64,000 bases of DNA from JAAYYY01 sp964579295 (GTDB lineage: Bacteria > Chloroflexota > Anaerolineae > Promineifilales > Promineifilaceae), in NCBI GenBank assembly GCA_964579295.1, contig CAZOGK010000015.1, forward strand, positions 1-64,000, written 5' to 3'. Positions 30,612 through 39,562 of the stretch are shown here, in pieces (position 1 is the first letter of the stretch; each line of letters opens with the position of its first letter). Position numbers and translations under genes: made by a program. Under the pieces are notes generated by a model. That model did not search any database, was not told the origin of the DNA, and saw nothing but the letters and a program-made list of their open reading frames with translations.

Positions 30612-31280
30612 TTAGGGCGCAAACCGTTTCCATTGGCCTTCAGAGACAACTTCAACTGCGCCGTCGACCACCTTGATGGCGGTCTCGTCGTCCATCGCGT
30701 ATCCCGGCACCGGCATCCCGGCGGCCCACTTCTCGGCGTCGGCCATGGTGTTACGCGGCAGGTCTTCGTGGTCCAGGTGCGGAAATATCGCAAAATCGAC
30801 CAGTCCCAGCGTGTCATCGCCACCGGTGGGCGGACGCCAGCCGGCGAAGTGTTCCCCGATGTTGGGGGCCATCACCATACTACCGGCGCTCAGTCCTACG
30901 TACACCGTTTCGCGCAGCGACGGAAAGAGGTCTGCCAGTCCGGACTGCCGCATCCAATAGCACAGATACAGGGAGTCGCCGCCGTTCACCAGCAGAACGT
31001 CGGTCTGCTGGACCAGGGGGACCCAGAGCGCTGCATCGATGGTGGGCAGAGCGGTGAGTTCCAGAACCCCCAATGACTTCCAACCCAATTCGCACATGGG
31101 GCACTCCGGCTCCTGTCCGCTGATGAACCGCCAGGCATGGGCAGCGCCGCCGGGAATGGCATAGATCGCGGTGGGGATGCAGAGGGCGCTAGCCTCAGTA
31201 ACCGGTTTGCCGAGCAGGTCGACCAACGCTTCGTGAATGCTTGGGTTCTTGATGCCAGCGGAAGTGAGCAGAAGTTTCAT
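30612..31280 (-). CDS. Peptidase E-like serine peptidase (family S51)
   Basis: ATG 31280 follows AGGAG. The 222-residue protein has the S51 elements: LLVNGGDSLYLCYWM, the nucleophile in YVGLSAGSMVMAPNIG (Ser in GLSAGS) and FAIFPHLDHEDL. Peptidase E cleaves Asp-X dipeptides, and relatives include cyanophycinase. The length and motifs fit peptidase E-type better than cyanophycinase, which is longer. It is cytoplasmic. It may be transcribed with the acetamidase gene, and no pathway link is evident. Confidence 0.85.
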   Translation of the reverse strand: MKLLLTSAGIKNPSIHEALVDLLGKPVTEASALCIPTAIYAIPGGAAHAWRFISGQEPECPMCELGWKSLGVLELTALPTIDAALWVPLVQQTDVLLVNGGDSLYLCYWMRQSGLADLFPSLRETVYVGLSAGSMVMAPNIGEHFAGWRPPTGGDDTLGLVDFAIFPHLDHEDLPRNTMADAEKWAAGMPVPGYAMDDETAIKVVDGAVEVVSEGQWKRFAP

Positions 31281-31411
31281 AATCGGACTCCTGACTGATG
31301 GTATGGGAGAGCCCAGAGGCTCCTCGTGTCCCTCCCTTGGCTACTGTAGCAGAACGACCTCAATTGTACGAGCTTATGCGAATGCCAACCGAACCTGGTC
31401 AGGACGTAGCC

Positions 31412-31660
31412 TCATCCGCCGGCGATGGGCATGAGCAAGGCCACCTCGCCGGCGCCGGCCAGCGGCGTGGCAGCCGATACGTGGCGCCCGTCGACGACCG
31501 GGATTGCGCGGGCCACCAGGGCGGCTGCCTGCGGATACTGCTCCGCCAGCAGGGCGACAAGATGGGCAACGCTCGCGTGGTCGGGGAGCGAAAGCTGCAG
31601 GCGCGGCGCGCCAATCGTCGTCGCAAGCTGGCCGTTGAGGCGGACGGTCATGGCTATCAT
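31412..31660 (-). CDS. MoaD/ThiS-like sulfur carrier protein
   Basis: ATG 31660 is favoured because GGAG lies eight bases upstream. An ATG two codons earlier is only two bases from that site. The 82-residue beta-grasp protein begins MIAMTVRLNGQL, has PDHASVAHLVALLAEQYPQ and ends LLMPIAGG. The C-terminal Gly-Gly is required for adenylation and thiocarboxylate formation. It would donate sulfur for molybdopterin, thiamine or tungsten cofactor synthesis. No partner gene is adjacent, so the pathway is unresolved. Confidence 0.8.
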   Translation of the reverse strand: MIAMTVRLNGQLATTIGAPRLQLSLPDHASVAHLVALLAEQYPQAAALVARAIPVVDGRHVSAATPLAGAGEVALLMPIAGG

Positions 31661-31748
31661 GCACATTGCTCCGTTGTGTGGCTAAATGGTTGCTGCCAGC
31701 GGGCCGGCGCGCCCGGCAAGGGCGCCCTACCCGCGCTTGCCTGACCTC

Positions 31749-31757
31749 ATTATAGCA
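31749..31757 (-). promoter_or_regulatory. Extended -10 promoter of the MoaD-like gene
   Basis: TGC-TATAAT on the minus strand (TATAAT 31754-31749) lies about 90 bases before the start codon. The rest of 31661-31914 shows only the AAGGAG site of the antiporter gene. Confidence 0.5.
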
Positions 31758-31914
31758 GGTCGGCGCGTTAATCCCAGGGGAGTGGCCGGGCGCCGCACGG
31801 CAGCGGATGAGGGTTGGACACCTACCGCTGTTGCTGTTAGGCTATGTGGACGGGAGCCGCTCCCTGGCAAGACAGGGGACGGTAAAAAAGGAATCATTGG
31901 TCAAGGAGATTTGA

Positions 31915-34083
31915 ATGGATGTTTTTACAGCGGCATCGCATCACGATGTCCTGGTTCTACTCTTCCAGTTAGCGCTTTTGCTTTTTGCCGCCCGCGCCTT
32001 GGGTGAAGTGGCCCAGCGCCTGGGCCAGCCGTCGGTGGTGGGCGAGATTCTGGCGGGCATTATTCTCGGCCCATCGCTCATCAGCAGCATTTTTCCGGCG
32101 CTGGGGACCTGGATCGTGCCACAGACGGAAGTGCAGGGTTATTTGCTGGAGGTGGTCAGCCTGCTCGGCGCGCTCTTCCTGCTGCTGATTACCGGGCTGG
32201 AAACCGACCTGGCGCTGATCCGCCGCCACGCGCGCACGGCCATCGGCGTCTCCTACGGCGGCATCATCACCACCTTTACCAGCGGCTTCATTCTGGGCAT
32301 GCTGCTGCCCGATTTCCTGCTGGCCGACCCCAACGAGCGGCTGGTCTTTGCCCTCTTTGTAGCGACGGCCATGTCGATCTCGGCCATCCCGGTCATCGCC
32401 AAGGTGCTGATGGACCTCAACCTGATGCGGCGCGACATCGGCCAGACGATTATCGCCGCCGGCATGAGCGACGATACGACCGGCTGGATTTTGCTGTCGG
32501 TGGTCGCCGGTCTGGCGAGCGGGCAGGCTATCTCCGCCGGCTCGGTGCTGGCGACGGTCGGCAGCGTGCTGGGTTTCCTCGTCTTCAGCTTCACCGTCGG
32601 GCGCTGGCTCGTCAAGCGGCTGCTCGACTTCGTGCAGGACGAGGTGATCAGCCAGGACCGGCTGCTAACGCTGGTGCTGGTGATGACCTTCACCTGGGGC
32701 GCGCTGACGCAGGCGCTCAACCTGGAAGCGGTGCTGGGCGCGTTTATCATGGGCATTATCTTCGCCCAGATGCCGCGGCTGCCGGAGAAGGTCCATCATC
32801 AGCTAGAGAGCGTCGCCCTGGGCATCTTCGCGCCCATCTTTTTTGCGACGGCCGGGCTGAAAGTCAACATCCTCAATTTGCTTGAGCCGCAGCTTATCCT
32901 CATCGCGCTCCTGGTCATCCTCATCGCTACCCTGGGCAAGGTGGTGGGCACCTACGCCGGCGCGCGGCTCATCGGCCGGCGCGACCATTGGACGTCGCTC
33001 AGCTTTGGCGCGGGCCTCAACGCGCGCGGGGCCATGGAAATCATCATCGCCACCATCGGCCTACAGCTGGGCATCCTCAGCCAGGATATGTTCTCGATTA
33101 TCGTCATCATGGCAATGGCTACGTCGCTAATGGCGCCGGCAGCGCTGCGCTGGGTGCTGAAGCGGGTACAGCCGGAACAGCAGGAGCTGGAACGGCTGCG
33201 GCGCGAAGAGATGGCCGTCGGCAGCCTGGTAGCGGACATACACCGCGTGCTGCTGCCGGTGCGCCGCCGCGACGACGGCGACGACCGTGCCGCCCTCAAG
33301 ACGGTCGAGGCGCGGCTGCTGGAGCGCATTGGCGTCCATACCAACATATCGGTGACACTCTTCAACGTGGCCGAGCCAGGCGAGCGGGCGCTGGGCGCCG
33401 CCTACCTGCGCGAGATAGCCGGCATCTTTGAAGGGAGCGAAGTGGTGCGCAAAGTCGTGGAAAGCACGGATAGCGCCGGCGCCCTTCTGGACGAGGCGGC
33501 CAAGGATTACGACCTGCTGGTGCTGGGCGCCTCCGAGCGCCATCGCGACAGCGACGTGCTGTTCAGTCCGCTGGTCGATACGCTGGTCCGCCTCTCGCCG
33601 GCGCCGACGATGGTGGTACAGGGGCCGCGCCAGCTACAGGATTGGGGGCCCGAGCGGATACTGGTGCCGGTGACGGGAACGGATGCCTCGCGCCACGCGG
33701 CCGAGCTGGCCTTTGCGCTGGCGCGACCGGGCCAGAAGTCGGTGCTGATCCTGAACGTGGTCGAGTATGAGGAAGGGGACTACGACTACCGCGGCACGGC
33801 CGGCCCCGCCCTGCGCGTGCGGCGGCACGAGCGGGCGCAGCAGATTACAGGTGGCCTGGCGGAGCTGGGCGGTCTCTACGACGTGCAGGCCCTTACGCTG
33901 GTGGAAGAAGGGCGCAACCCGGATGACGCTATTCTGCAGGTTGCCGAACGCGAGCAGATTGACCTCATTGTCCTCGGCACCGACCTGCGCCCCGGTTCGA
34001 CCCGCCTCTTCCTCGGCCCGCGCGTCGAGAATATCCTGATGCGCGCCGATTGCCCGGTCGTTATCCTGAACACAGGCCTATAG
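31915..34083 (+). CDS. CPA2-type cation/proton antiporter fused to two UspA domains
   Basis: AAGGAG precedes ATG 31915. The 722-residue protein starts with about 12 transmembrane helices (1-390) of the KefB/NapA kind: VVGEILAGIILGPSLIS, LLLITGLETDL, the family acidic residues in AGMSDDTTGWILLS, and FGAGLNARGAMEIIIATIGL. Two cytoplasmic UspA folds follow (about 435-575 and 580-722), the second with ILVPVTGTDASRHAAELAFA and DLIVLGTDLRPGSTRLFLG. It exchanges Na+ or K+ for protons. The Usp domains probably sense ATP or stress and gate transport. A separate tandem Usp protein lies at the right edge of the window. Confidence 0.9.
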   Translation: MDVFTAASHHDVLVLLFQLALLLFAARALGEVAQRLGQPSVVGEILAGIILGPSLISSIFPALGTWIVPQTEVQGYLLEVVSLLGALFLLLITGLETDLALIRRHARTAIGVSYGGIITTFTSGFILGMLLPDFLLADPNERLVFALFVATAMSISAIPVIAKVLMDLNLMRRDIGQTIIAAGMSDDTTGWILLSVVAGLASGQAISAGSVLATVGSVLGFLVFSFTVGRWLVKRLLDFVQDEVISQDRLLTLVLVMTFTWGALTQALNLEAVLGAFIMGIIFAQMPRLPEKVHHQLESVALGIFAPIFFATAGLKVNILNLLEPQLILIALLVILIATLGKVVGTYAGARLIGRRDHWTSLSFGAGLNARGAMEIIIATIGLQLGILSQDMFSIIVIMAMATSLMAPAALRWVLKRVQPEQQELERLRREEMAVGSLVADIHRVLLPVRRRDDGDDRAALKTVEARLLERIGVHTNISVTLFNVAEPGERALGAAYLREIAGIFEGSEVVRKVVESTDSAGALLDEAAKDYDLLVLGASERHRDSDVLFSPLVDTLVRLSPAPTMVVQGPRQLQDWGPERILVPVTGTDASRHAAELAFALARPGQKSVLILNVVEYEEGDYDYRGTAGPALRVRRHERAQQITGGLAELGGLYDVQALTLVEEGRNPDDAILQVAEREQIDLIVLGTDLRPGSTRLFLGPRVENILMRADCPVVILNTGL

Positions 34084-34150
34084 AGCGTTTTGCTTTGCTG
34101 CGGTAAGCGCGCTGGGCGAGCCGTGTAAGTTGGTGCAAGAAGGGAGGGCG

Positions 34151-36313
34151 ATGGATAGCCGGCAACTAGTCAAGGCAATTGCCCGTGAAGTGGGCGTTGC
34201 GCCGCTGCAGGTAGAGGCGACGGTCGAGCTGCTCGACGCGGCCAACACCATCCCCTTCATCGCGCGCTACCGCAAAGAGGCGACGGGCAGCCTGGACGAG
34301 ACGCAGCTGCGGGTCATTGCCGAGCGGCTGCAGCAGGGGCGGGCGCTGGCCGCGCGGCGCGAGACCGTGCTGGCGCGGGTCGAGAGCCTGGGCCAGCTCA
34401 CGCCCGAGCTGCGGCGGCAGATCGAGGGGGCGGCGACGCTGACGCTGCTGGAAGACCTCTACCAGCCCTATCGGCCGCGGCGGCGCACGCGGGCCAGCGC
34501 GGCGCGGGAGAAAGGGCTGCAGCCGCTGGCGGAGCTGATCGTGGCCCAGGAGAAGACGCGGCAGACGCTGGCCGAGCTGGCCCGGCCCTTCCTGAGCGAA
34601 AGCGCGCCGACCGCAGAGGATGCCTGGGCCGGCGCGCGCGACATCGTGGCCGAGATGATCAGCGACCACCCCCAGGTGCGCGGCGAGACGCGTGAGAAGG
34701 CGCTGCGCTGGGCGGTGCTACGCGCCGAGAAGCGGGATGGGGCCGAGGACGCGCGCGGCGTCTACCGACATTATTACGCTTTCGAGGCCGCCGTGGACCA
34801 GCTACGGCCGCATCAGGTCCTGGCAATCAATCGCGGTGAAGCGGAAGAAGTGCTGCGCGTCCAGGTAGAGCTGGCCGAGCGCGACTGGCTGCTGCCGGCG
34901 AAAAGCGCCTTCCCACCCCACTTTCGCTCGCCGCTGTGCAGCCAGCTAGAGGCGGCGATTGCCGACGCCGGGCCGCGGCTGCTGGCGCCGGCCATCGTGC
35001 GCGACGTGCGGCGCACAGTGACCGAACGGGCCGAAGCGCACGCCATCGAGGTCTTTGCCGCCAACTTGCGCAGCCTGCTGCTGCAGCCGCCGCTGGCGGG
35101 CCAGATTGTGCTGGGCATCGACCCGGGCTTCCGCACCGGCTGCAAGGCCGCGGTGGTGGACGCCACGGGCAAACTGCTGGATACGGCGACGATTTACCCC
35201 CACCCGCCGCAAGCGCAGCGGGCGCTGGCGCTTAAACGGCTGGCGGCGCTGGTGCGGCAACATGGCGTCACGCTGCTGGCTATCGGCAACGGAACGGCCT
35301 CACGCGAGACGGAGCTGCTGGCAGCCGAGCTGATTGGCTTGCTGCAGCCGACCGGGCAGGCGCCGCACTACCTGATCGCCAACGAGGCGGGAGCCAGCGT
35401 CTACAGCGCCAGCGAGCTGGCACGCGCCGAGCTGCCAGAGCTGGACGTGACGCTGCGCGGCGCTGTCTCCATTGCCCGCCGCGTGCAGGACCCGCTGGCG
35501 GAGCTGGTGAAGATCGACCCGCGCTCGATTGGCGTCGGCCTCTACCAGCACGACGTGGACCAGAAGACGCTGGCAGAAACGCTCGACTGGGTGGTCAGCT
35601 CGGCGGTCAACCAGGTGGGCGTCGACGTGAACACGGCCTCGCCGGCGCTGCTGGCCTACGTCTCCGGCATTGGGCCGGCGCTGGCGCGGCGTATCGTCGC
35701 CCACCGTGAAGCGCACGGCCCCTTTGCCAGCCGGGAGGCGCTCAGGGCGGTCGGCGGCCTTGGCCCGAAGAGCTACGAGCAGGCGGCCGGCTTCCTGCGC
35801 GTGCATGGCGGCGACAACCCGCTGGACGCCAGCGCCATCCACCCCGAGAGCTACGCCGTCGCCAACCGGCTGCTGGCGCGGGCCGGGCTGCCGGCCGGCA
35901 CGCCGCCACAGGCTAGGGCCGAGCCACTGGCGGCGCTGCGGCAGCGGCAGTCGCTGGCCGAGCTGGCCGCGGCGCTGGGAACGGGCGCACCGACGCTGGA
36001 GGATATCTTCGAACAGCTGGTGCGGCCCGGGCGTGACCCGCGCCAGGACGCGCCGCCGCCGATCCTGCGCAGCGACGTGATGAGCATGGAGGACCTGCAG
36101 CCGGGGATGCGGCTCAAGGGGACAGTGCGCAACGTCGTCGATTTCGGCGCTTTCATCGACGTGGGGGTGAAGGAGGACGGGCTGCTGCATCGCAGCCAGA
36201 AGCCGCGCACCGTTACGCTGCAGGTGGGCGACGTGGTCGAGGTGGAGATCCTCAAGGTCGAGCCGGAGCGCGGGCGTATCAGCCTGGCCTGGCCCGGTTT
36301 CACCCGCTCCTAG
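34151..36313 (+). CDS. tex: Tex-family RNA-binding transcription accessory protein
   Basis: ATG 34151 follows AGGGAGGGCG. The 720-residue protein has the Tex order: N-terminal helical domain with IPFIARYRKEATGSLDE, a YqgF-like domain opening LGIDPGFRTGCKAAVVD (about 321), HhH repeats in SPALLAYVSGIGPALARRI and LRAVGGLGPKSYEQAAGFLR, and a C-terminal S1 domain with GTVRNVVDFGAFIDVGV (about 650-715). Tex binds RNA and influences transcription and fitness. It ends 11 bases from the oppositely oriented channel gene, leaving no room for a separate terminator. Confidence 0.95.
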   Translation: MDSRQLVKAIAREVGVAPLQVEATVELLDAANTIPFIARYRKEATGSLDETQLRVIAERLQQGRALAARRETVLARVESLGQLTPELRRQIEGAATLTLLEDLYQPYRPRRRTRASAAREKGLQPLAELIVAQEKTRQTLAELARPFLSESAPTAEDAWAGARDIVAEMISDHPQVRGETREKALRWAVLRAEKRDGAEDARGVYRHYYAFEAAVDQLRPHQVLAINRGEAEEVLRVQVELAERDWLLPAKSAFPPHFRSPLCSQLEAAIADAGPRLLAPAIVRDVRRTVTERAEAHAIEVFAANLRSLLLQPPLAGQIVLGIDPGFRTGCKAAVVDATGKLLDTATIYPHPPQAQRALALKRLAALVRQHGVTLLAIGNGTASRETELLAAELIGLLQPTGQAPHYLIANEAGASVYSASELARAELPELDVTLRGAVSIARRVQDPLAELVKIDPRSIGVGLYQHDVDQKTLAETLDWVVSSAVNQVGVDVNTASPALLAYVSGIGPALARRIVAHREAHGPFASREALRAVGGLGPKSYEQAAGFLRVHGGDNPLDASAIHPESYAVANRLLARAGLPAGTPPQARAEPLAALRQRQSLAELAAALGTGAPTLEDIFEQLVRPGRDPRQDAPPPILRSDVMSMEDLQPGMRLKGTVRNVVDFGAFIDVGVKEDGLLHRSQKPRTVTLQVGDVVEVEILKVEPERGRISLAWPGFTRS

Positions 36314-36324
36314 CTACCCGGCGC

Positions 36325-37926
36325 TCAGGCGGGCGGCGGCGCTTGCGCAACGCGGTGGGCGTAGATGGCGATGGCAGCGTGATGGGCCAGGGTCATGGGC
36401 GCGCGGTTGTAGAGATAGTAGCGGGCGAGACTATCCGGCAGAACCAGGCAGACGGCGCCCAGAAGCTGCCCGGCGGCCACCAGGGGGCAGACGACAGAGA
36501 CGCCACCGGCCTTTATGTTAAGTTCCGTCGCCGGCTCCAGATCGACGGCGTAGAGGTCGGGCAGGCGAAGGAGATTGGCGATAGCCCGGCCGAGCAGCCC
36601 TTCCCCGAAGGTCACGATTTCCTTGGGCGCGAGTTCTTCCCGGCCGGCGAGAGCCAGCCGGCGCAGCACCCCATCTTCAAGCTGGTGCACCGAGGCCTGC
36701 ACGGCGGAAAAGTCACGCACGAGGGCGTCGGCAAGTAAGGCGGCGACGGCGGCGGCGGTAGGCTGGTTGGAGAGCTGCTGGGCCACCGTTTCCAGCGTAA
36801 TCAGACCCTGATTCGTCTCGCGCGCGAGCTGATCCAGCCGCTGGCTGAGGTCACGCAGCCGCAGCTCCAGATCCTGCTGGTGTTCCTGAATCTGGGTCGC
36901 GTCGTCGACGACGAGGACAGAGGTCAGACTGGCGGTAAAGACGCCTGTTACCGTCAGGCCGAGCAGCACGAGGCCGACTGTGACCAGCCGGCCAATGCCT
37001 GTGGCCGGATTGTAGAGATCGGCGAAGCCGCCGGTAACTACGGTGGTAAAGCTCCACCAGAGGCTCTCCTGGAAGCTGAGCAACGAGTCGTCGTAGGCCG
37101 CTTCCAGCAGCCGGATGCTGAGGGCGCCGAAGAAGAGCAGGGCAAAGGCGATAGCCAGCGCCCGCTTGAGCAGGCTAATCTGGAAGGTCTCGGCGAGCTT
37201 ATCCAGGCCGCTGAAGCTGAAGGTGAGCAGGTAGAGGGCGCGGCGGAGACGCAGGTAGCGCAGGAAGCGGCCGATACGCAGCAGCCGGCCAAAGCGGAGG
37301 AAATGGGTGAACGGCAGCGAGGCGACAAAGTCAATCCAATAGCGACGGATATACCAGCGGCGGTCGTCGGCATGGGCCAGACGCAAGAAGAAGTCGCCGA
37401 GCAGGAAGAGCGCAATGGCCGTGTCGACGGCGATAATCGTCTGCACGGTGCGCGCCGGCAGCGGCAGCAGCAGCTCGATGGTAGTCAGCGCAACGGCGAT
37501 GAGAATGGCGGCGAAGACGGCCGCGTCGAGCCGCAGGAGACGACGGCGGTTGCCGAGCCGGGCCGCCAGCCGGTCGCGCAGCCGGCGCTCGCGCAGCGCC
37601 TCGTCAATCTCTGCCAGGCGCGCGGTCAACGCCTCCCACTCGCTGGTCGTGCGGTCGATCTGCAGGCGAGCCTGCTCGACCAGCAGCGGCCGCCCGCCAT
37701 CGACGTAGAGGTTGAACGCCCGCTCGCCTTCCAGCAGCCGCTCTTCGATGCCGGCAATCTCCTGCTGCAGCGCGCCGCGCATCTGCTGCAGGGTGGCCTC
37801 GCTGCAGTCGAGGAGCCGCCAGTTGCGGGTGCGCCGGGTAACAGCAGCCACGTCAATGCGGCGCTGGTCGAGCGCCGGGACGGCCTCGGCAGGGGTGAGC
37901 GGGGAAGTGGTCGGTTGCAGGTCCAT
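36325..37926 (-). CDS. Voltage-sensor-type ion channel with C-terminal GAF-like domain
   Basis: The 533-residue protein begins with a coiled coil (about 40-125), then an ion-transport domain with six helices (about 135-350). The S4-like helix is regular in Arg (LRFGRLLRIGRFLRYLRLRR). The pore loop reads SLWWSFTTVVTGGFADLYNP, with TGGFAD (about 298-303) where K+ channels have TVGYGD. S6 is followed by a coiled coil (about 355-400) and a GAF-like domain (about 410-525, AGGVSVVCPLVAAGQLLGAV). It probably passes cations under voltage and ligand control. The changed filter makes the ion uncertain. It starts 10 bases after the hydrolase gene ends, so the two are co-transcribed. Confidence 0.8.
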   Translation of the reverse strand: MDLQPTTSPLTPAEAVPALDQRRIDVAAVTRRTRNWRLLDCSEATLQQMRGALQQEIAGIEERLLEGERAFNLYVDGGRPLLVEQARLQIDRTTSEWEALTARLAEIDEALRERRLRDRLAARLGNRRRLLRLDAAVFAAILIAVALTTIELLLPLPARTVQTIIAVDTAIALFLLGDFFLRLAHADDRRWYIRRYWIDFVASLPFTHFLRFGRLLRIGRFLRYLRLRRALYLLTFSFSGLDKLAETFQISLLKRALAIAFALLFFGALSIRLLEAAYDDSLLSFQESLWWSFTTVVTGGFADLYNPATGIGRLVTVGLVLLGLTVTGVFTASLTSVLVVDDATQIQEHQQDLELRLRDLSQRLDQLARETNQGLITLETVAQQLSNQPTAAAVAALLADALVRDFSAVQASVHQLEDGVLRRLALAGREELAPKEIVTFGEGLLGRAIANLLRLPDLYAVDLEPATELNIKAGGVSVVCPLVAAGQLLGAVCLVLPDSLARYYLYNRAPMTLAHHAAIAIYAHRVAQAPPPA

Positions 37927-37936
37927 AGTTCCTTCC

Positions 37937-39463
37937 TTAGTGATGGCGGGGGACGCGGGCGCGGCGCCCGTGCAGCAGCGCCAGAGCGCCGGCGCTGGCG
38001 AGGGCCAGCAGCATCAGGATGACGGCCAGCCATAACGGCGCGGCGCGCTGGGCGGCGGGCGCAGCGGCGCCGGCAGCGGCGGGAAGCGGCGTGGCCGTGG
38101 CGCGGCTGAGCAGCTGCGGCGCTCTTGCCGCGGACGAAAGGGGCGCCGCTTCCACGACGAAGACGGGCGGCCCGCCGATGATACACTCCTCGTAGCAGCG
38201 AGCGCCGCCCAGGGCAATCTCATAGCTGGCGGCGCTGGCCGCCAGTGGCTCTTCCGCCCCAGACAGCGCCACCAGACGCGCGCTGTCGGCCAACGCCGGC
38301 AGGCGCACGGTCAGCGCCGCCGGGCCACGGCTCCAGAGAACGCGCGTCACCCGGTCCGCATGGCTGAAGGTGACCAGATGGTAGTCGGGCGTGCTGCTGG
38401 CGGAAACAGTTGTGAAGTCGCGCAACAGGCGGATGGCGGCGCGCTGGGCGGCGAAGGCCGGGCGCTCGCTGAAGTCGGCGCGCAGCAGGCCAAAGCTCTC
38501 GCCGCCCGGCTCGACGAGCACGTCGGAGAATTTGTAGACGCCAATGCTTTCGACGCCGGCGGCAAAGGCCAGCGCCTGCGCCTGGACGAGAAACCAGGCC
38601 TGCTGCTCCAGATCGACCGTGAACTGGGGCCGCTCGACCGGCCAGAGCGGGTCAAGTGTGGGCGCCGCGTTGGTCTCGTTGATCCAGATAGGCTTGGCCA
38701 GCCCGTGCCGGCGCTGGATGGCGTCCATCTCGGCAATGACGGCGGGCACGCTTTCGGTGCGGAAGTAGATGTGCAGGGAGAGCACGTCGAAGTAGTAATC
38801 GTGGGCAGCCGCATCGGGGTCGGCGGCGGCGACCTGGAGGAGGCGGTCGAGATATTGCTCGCGCCCAGCGGCCACGTCGTGCCAGTAGGTGAGGCCGGCG
38901 AGATGAATGGTCACCTGCGGGTCGCGCTCCTTCATGACGAGATAGGCCACCTGCAGCAGCCGGTAGTAATCCTCAACCGAGCCTTCAAACTCGTTGCCAT
39001 AGACGCCCACGTCGATGTCCGGCTCGTTCCAGATAATCCAGCGGTGGATGCCGCGCGCGCTATAGTAATCGACGAGTTTACGCACAAAGTCGGCCCATAA
39101 GTTGCCCGGGTCGTCGGGCGGCAGGTAGAGGCCGCGCGGCACGCCACTGTAGATGGCGCCGTCGGTGGCCCAGGGCGGCGTGTGCTTGATCAGGCCGACG
39201 ATTTCGCGGTTGGCCGCCGCGCCGTCACGCAGCCACTCTTCCATGACGTGCAGCGTATTCCAGTCGTCCGGCCCCTCCGGCTGAATCTCGCTCCAGTAGA
39301 AGAGGATGCGCTCCCAGCCGGCGCCGAGATCGGCCGCCTGCTCCGGCGACCAGAAGGCTTCGACAATGCCGAAACGAGGCGGCCCATTAGCCGCCGCGCC
39401 GCTCTGTGCGAGCAGGATAGTCAGGAGAGCAATGCTGGCGCCAAGAAAGGTTACACGTTGCAT
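37937..39463 (-). CDS. Surface-anchored glycoside hydrolase, clan A type (GH39/GH5-like)
   Basis: ATG 39463 opens a signal peptide (MQRVTFLGASIALLTILLA), giving 508 residues. The catalytic barrel (about 30-380) has the acid/base region WIIWNEPDIDVG (Asn-Glu) and the likely nucleophile in PIWINETNAAP, the arrangement of clan A retaining hydrolases. Further motifs are HIYFRTESVPAVI and GVESIGVYKFSD. A C-terminal helix (about 477-500, LWLAVILMLLALASAG) followed by Arg and His residues anchors it to the membrane. The substrate is unknown. The promoter faces that of the helicase gene. Confidence 0.8.
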   Translation of the reverse strand: MQRVTFLGASIALLTILLAQSGAAANGPPRFGIVEAFWSPEQAADLGAGWERILFYWSEIQPEGPDDWNTLHVMEEWLRDGAAANREIVGLIKHTPPWATDGAIYSGVPRGLYLPPDDPGNLWADFVRKLVDYYSARGIHRWIIWNEPDIDVGVYGNEFEGSVEDYYRLLQVAYLVMKERDPQVTIHLAGLTYWHDVAAGREQYLDRLLQVAAADPDAAAHDYYFDVLSLHIYFRTESVPAVIAEMDAIQRRHGLAKPIWINETNAAPTLDPLWPVERPQFTVDLEQQAWFLVQAQALAFAAGVESIGVYKFSDVLVEPGGESFGLLRADFSERPAFAAQRAAIRLLRDFTTVSASSTPDYHLVTFSHADRVTRVLWSRGPAALTVRLPALADSARLVALSGAEEPLAASAASYEIALGGARCYEECIIGGPPVFVVEAAPLSSAARAPQLLSRATATPLPAAAGAAAPAAQRAAPLWLAVILMLLALASAGALALLHGRRARVPRHH

Positions 39464-39504
39464 AGAAGCTGCGTCCAGAGATGGTTCGCGACGGTGCGCG
39501 CCCG

Positions 39505-39514
39505 TATAATAGCA
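39505..39514. promoter_or_regulatory. Overlapping divergent -10 boxes
   Basis: TATAAT on plus (39505-39510, for the helicase) and TGC-TATTAT on minus (39514-39506, for the hydrolase) share five bases. Polymerase cannot occupy both at once. Leaders are about 45 bases on each side. Confidence 0.55.
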
Positions 39515-39562
39515 CAGTTGGGCGCGCCGTCTGGTAAGGGGGAGGTGAGCACGAGGAAAAGG

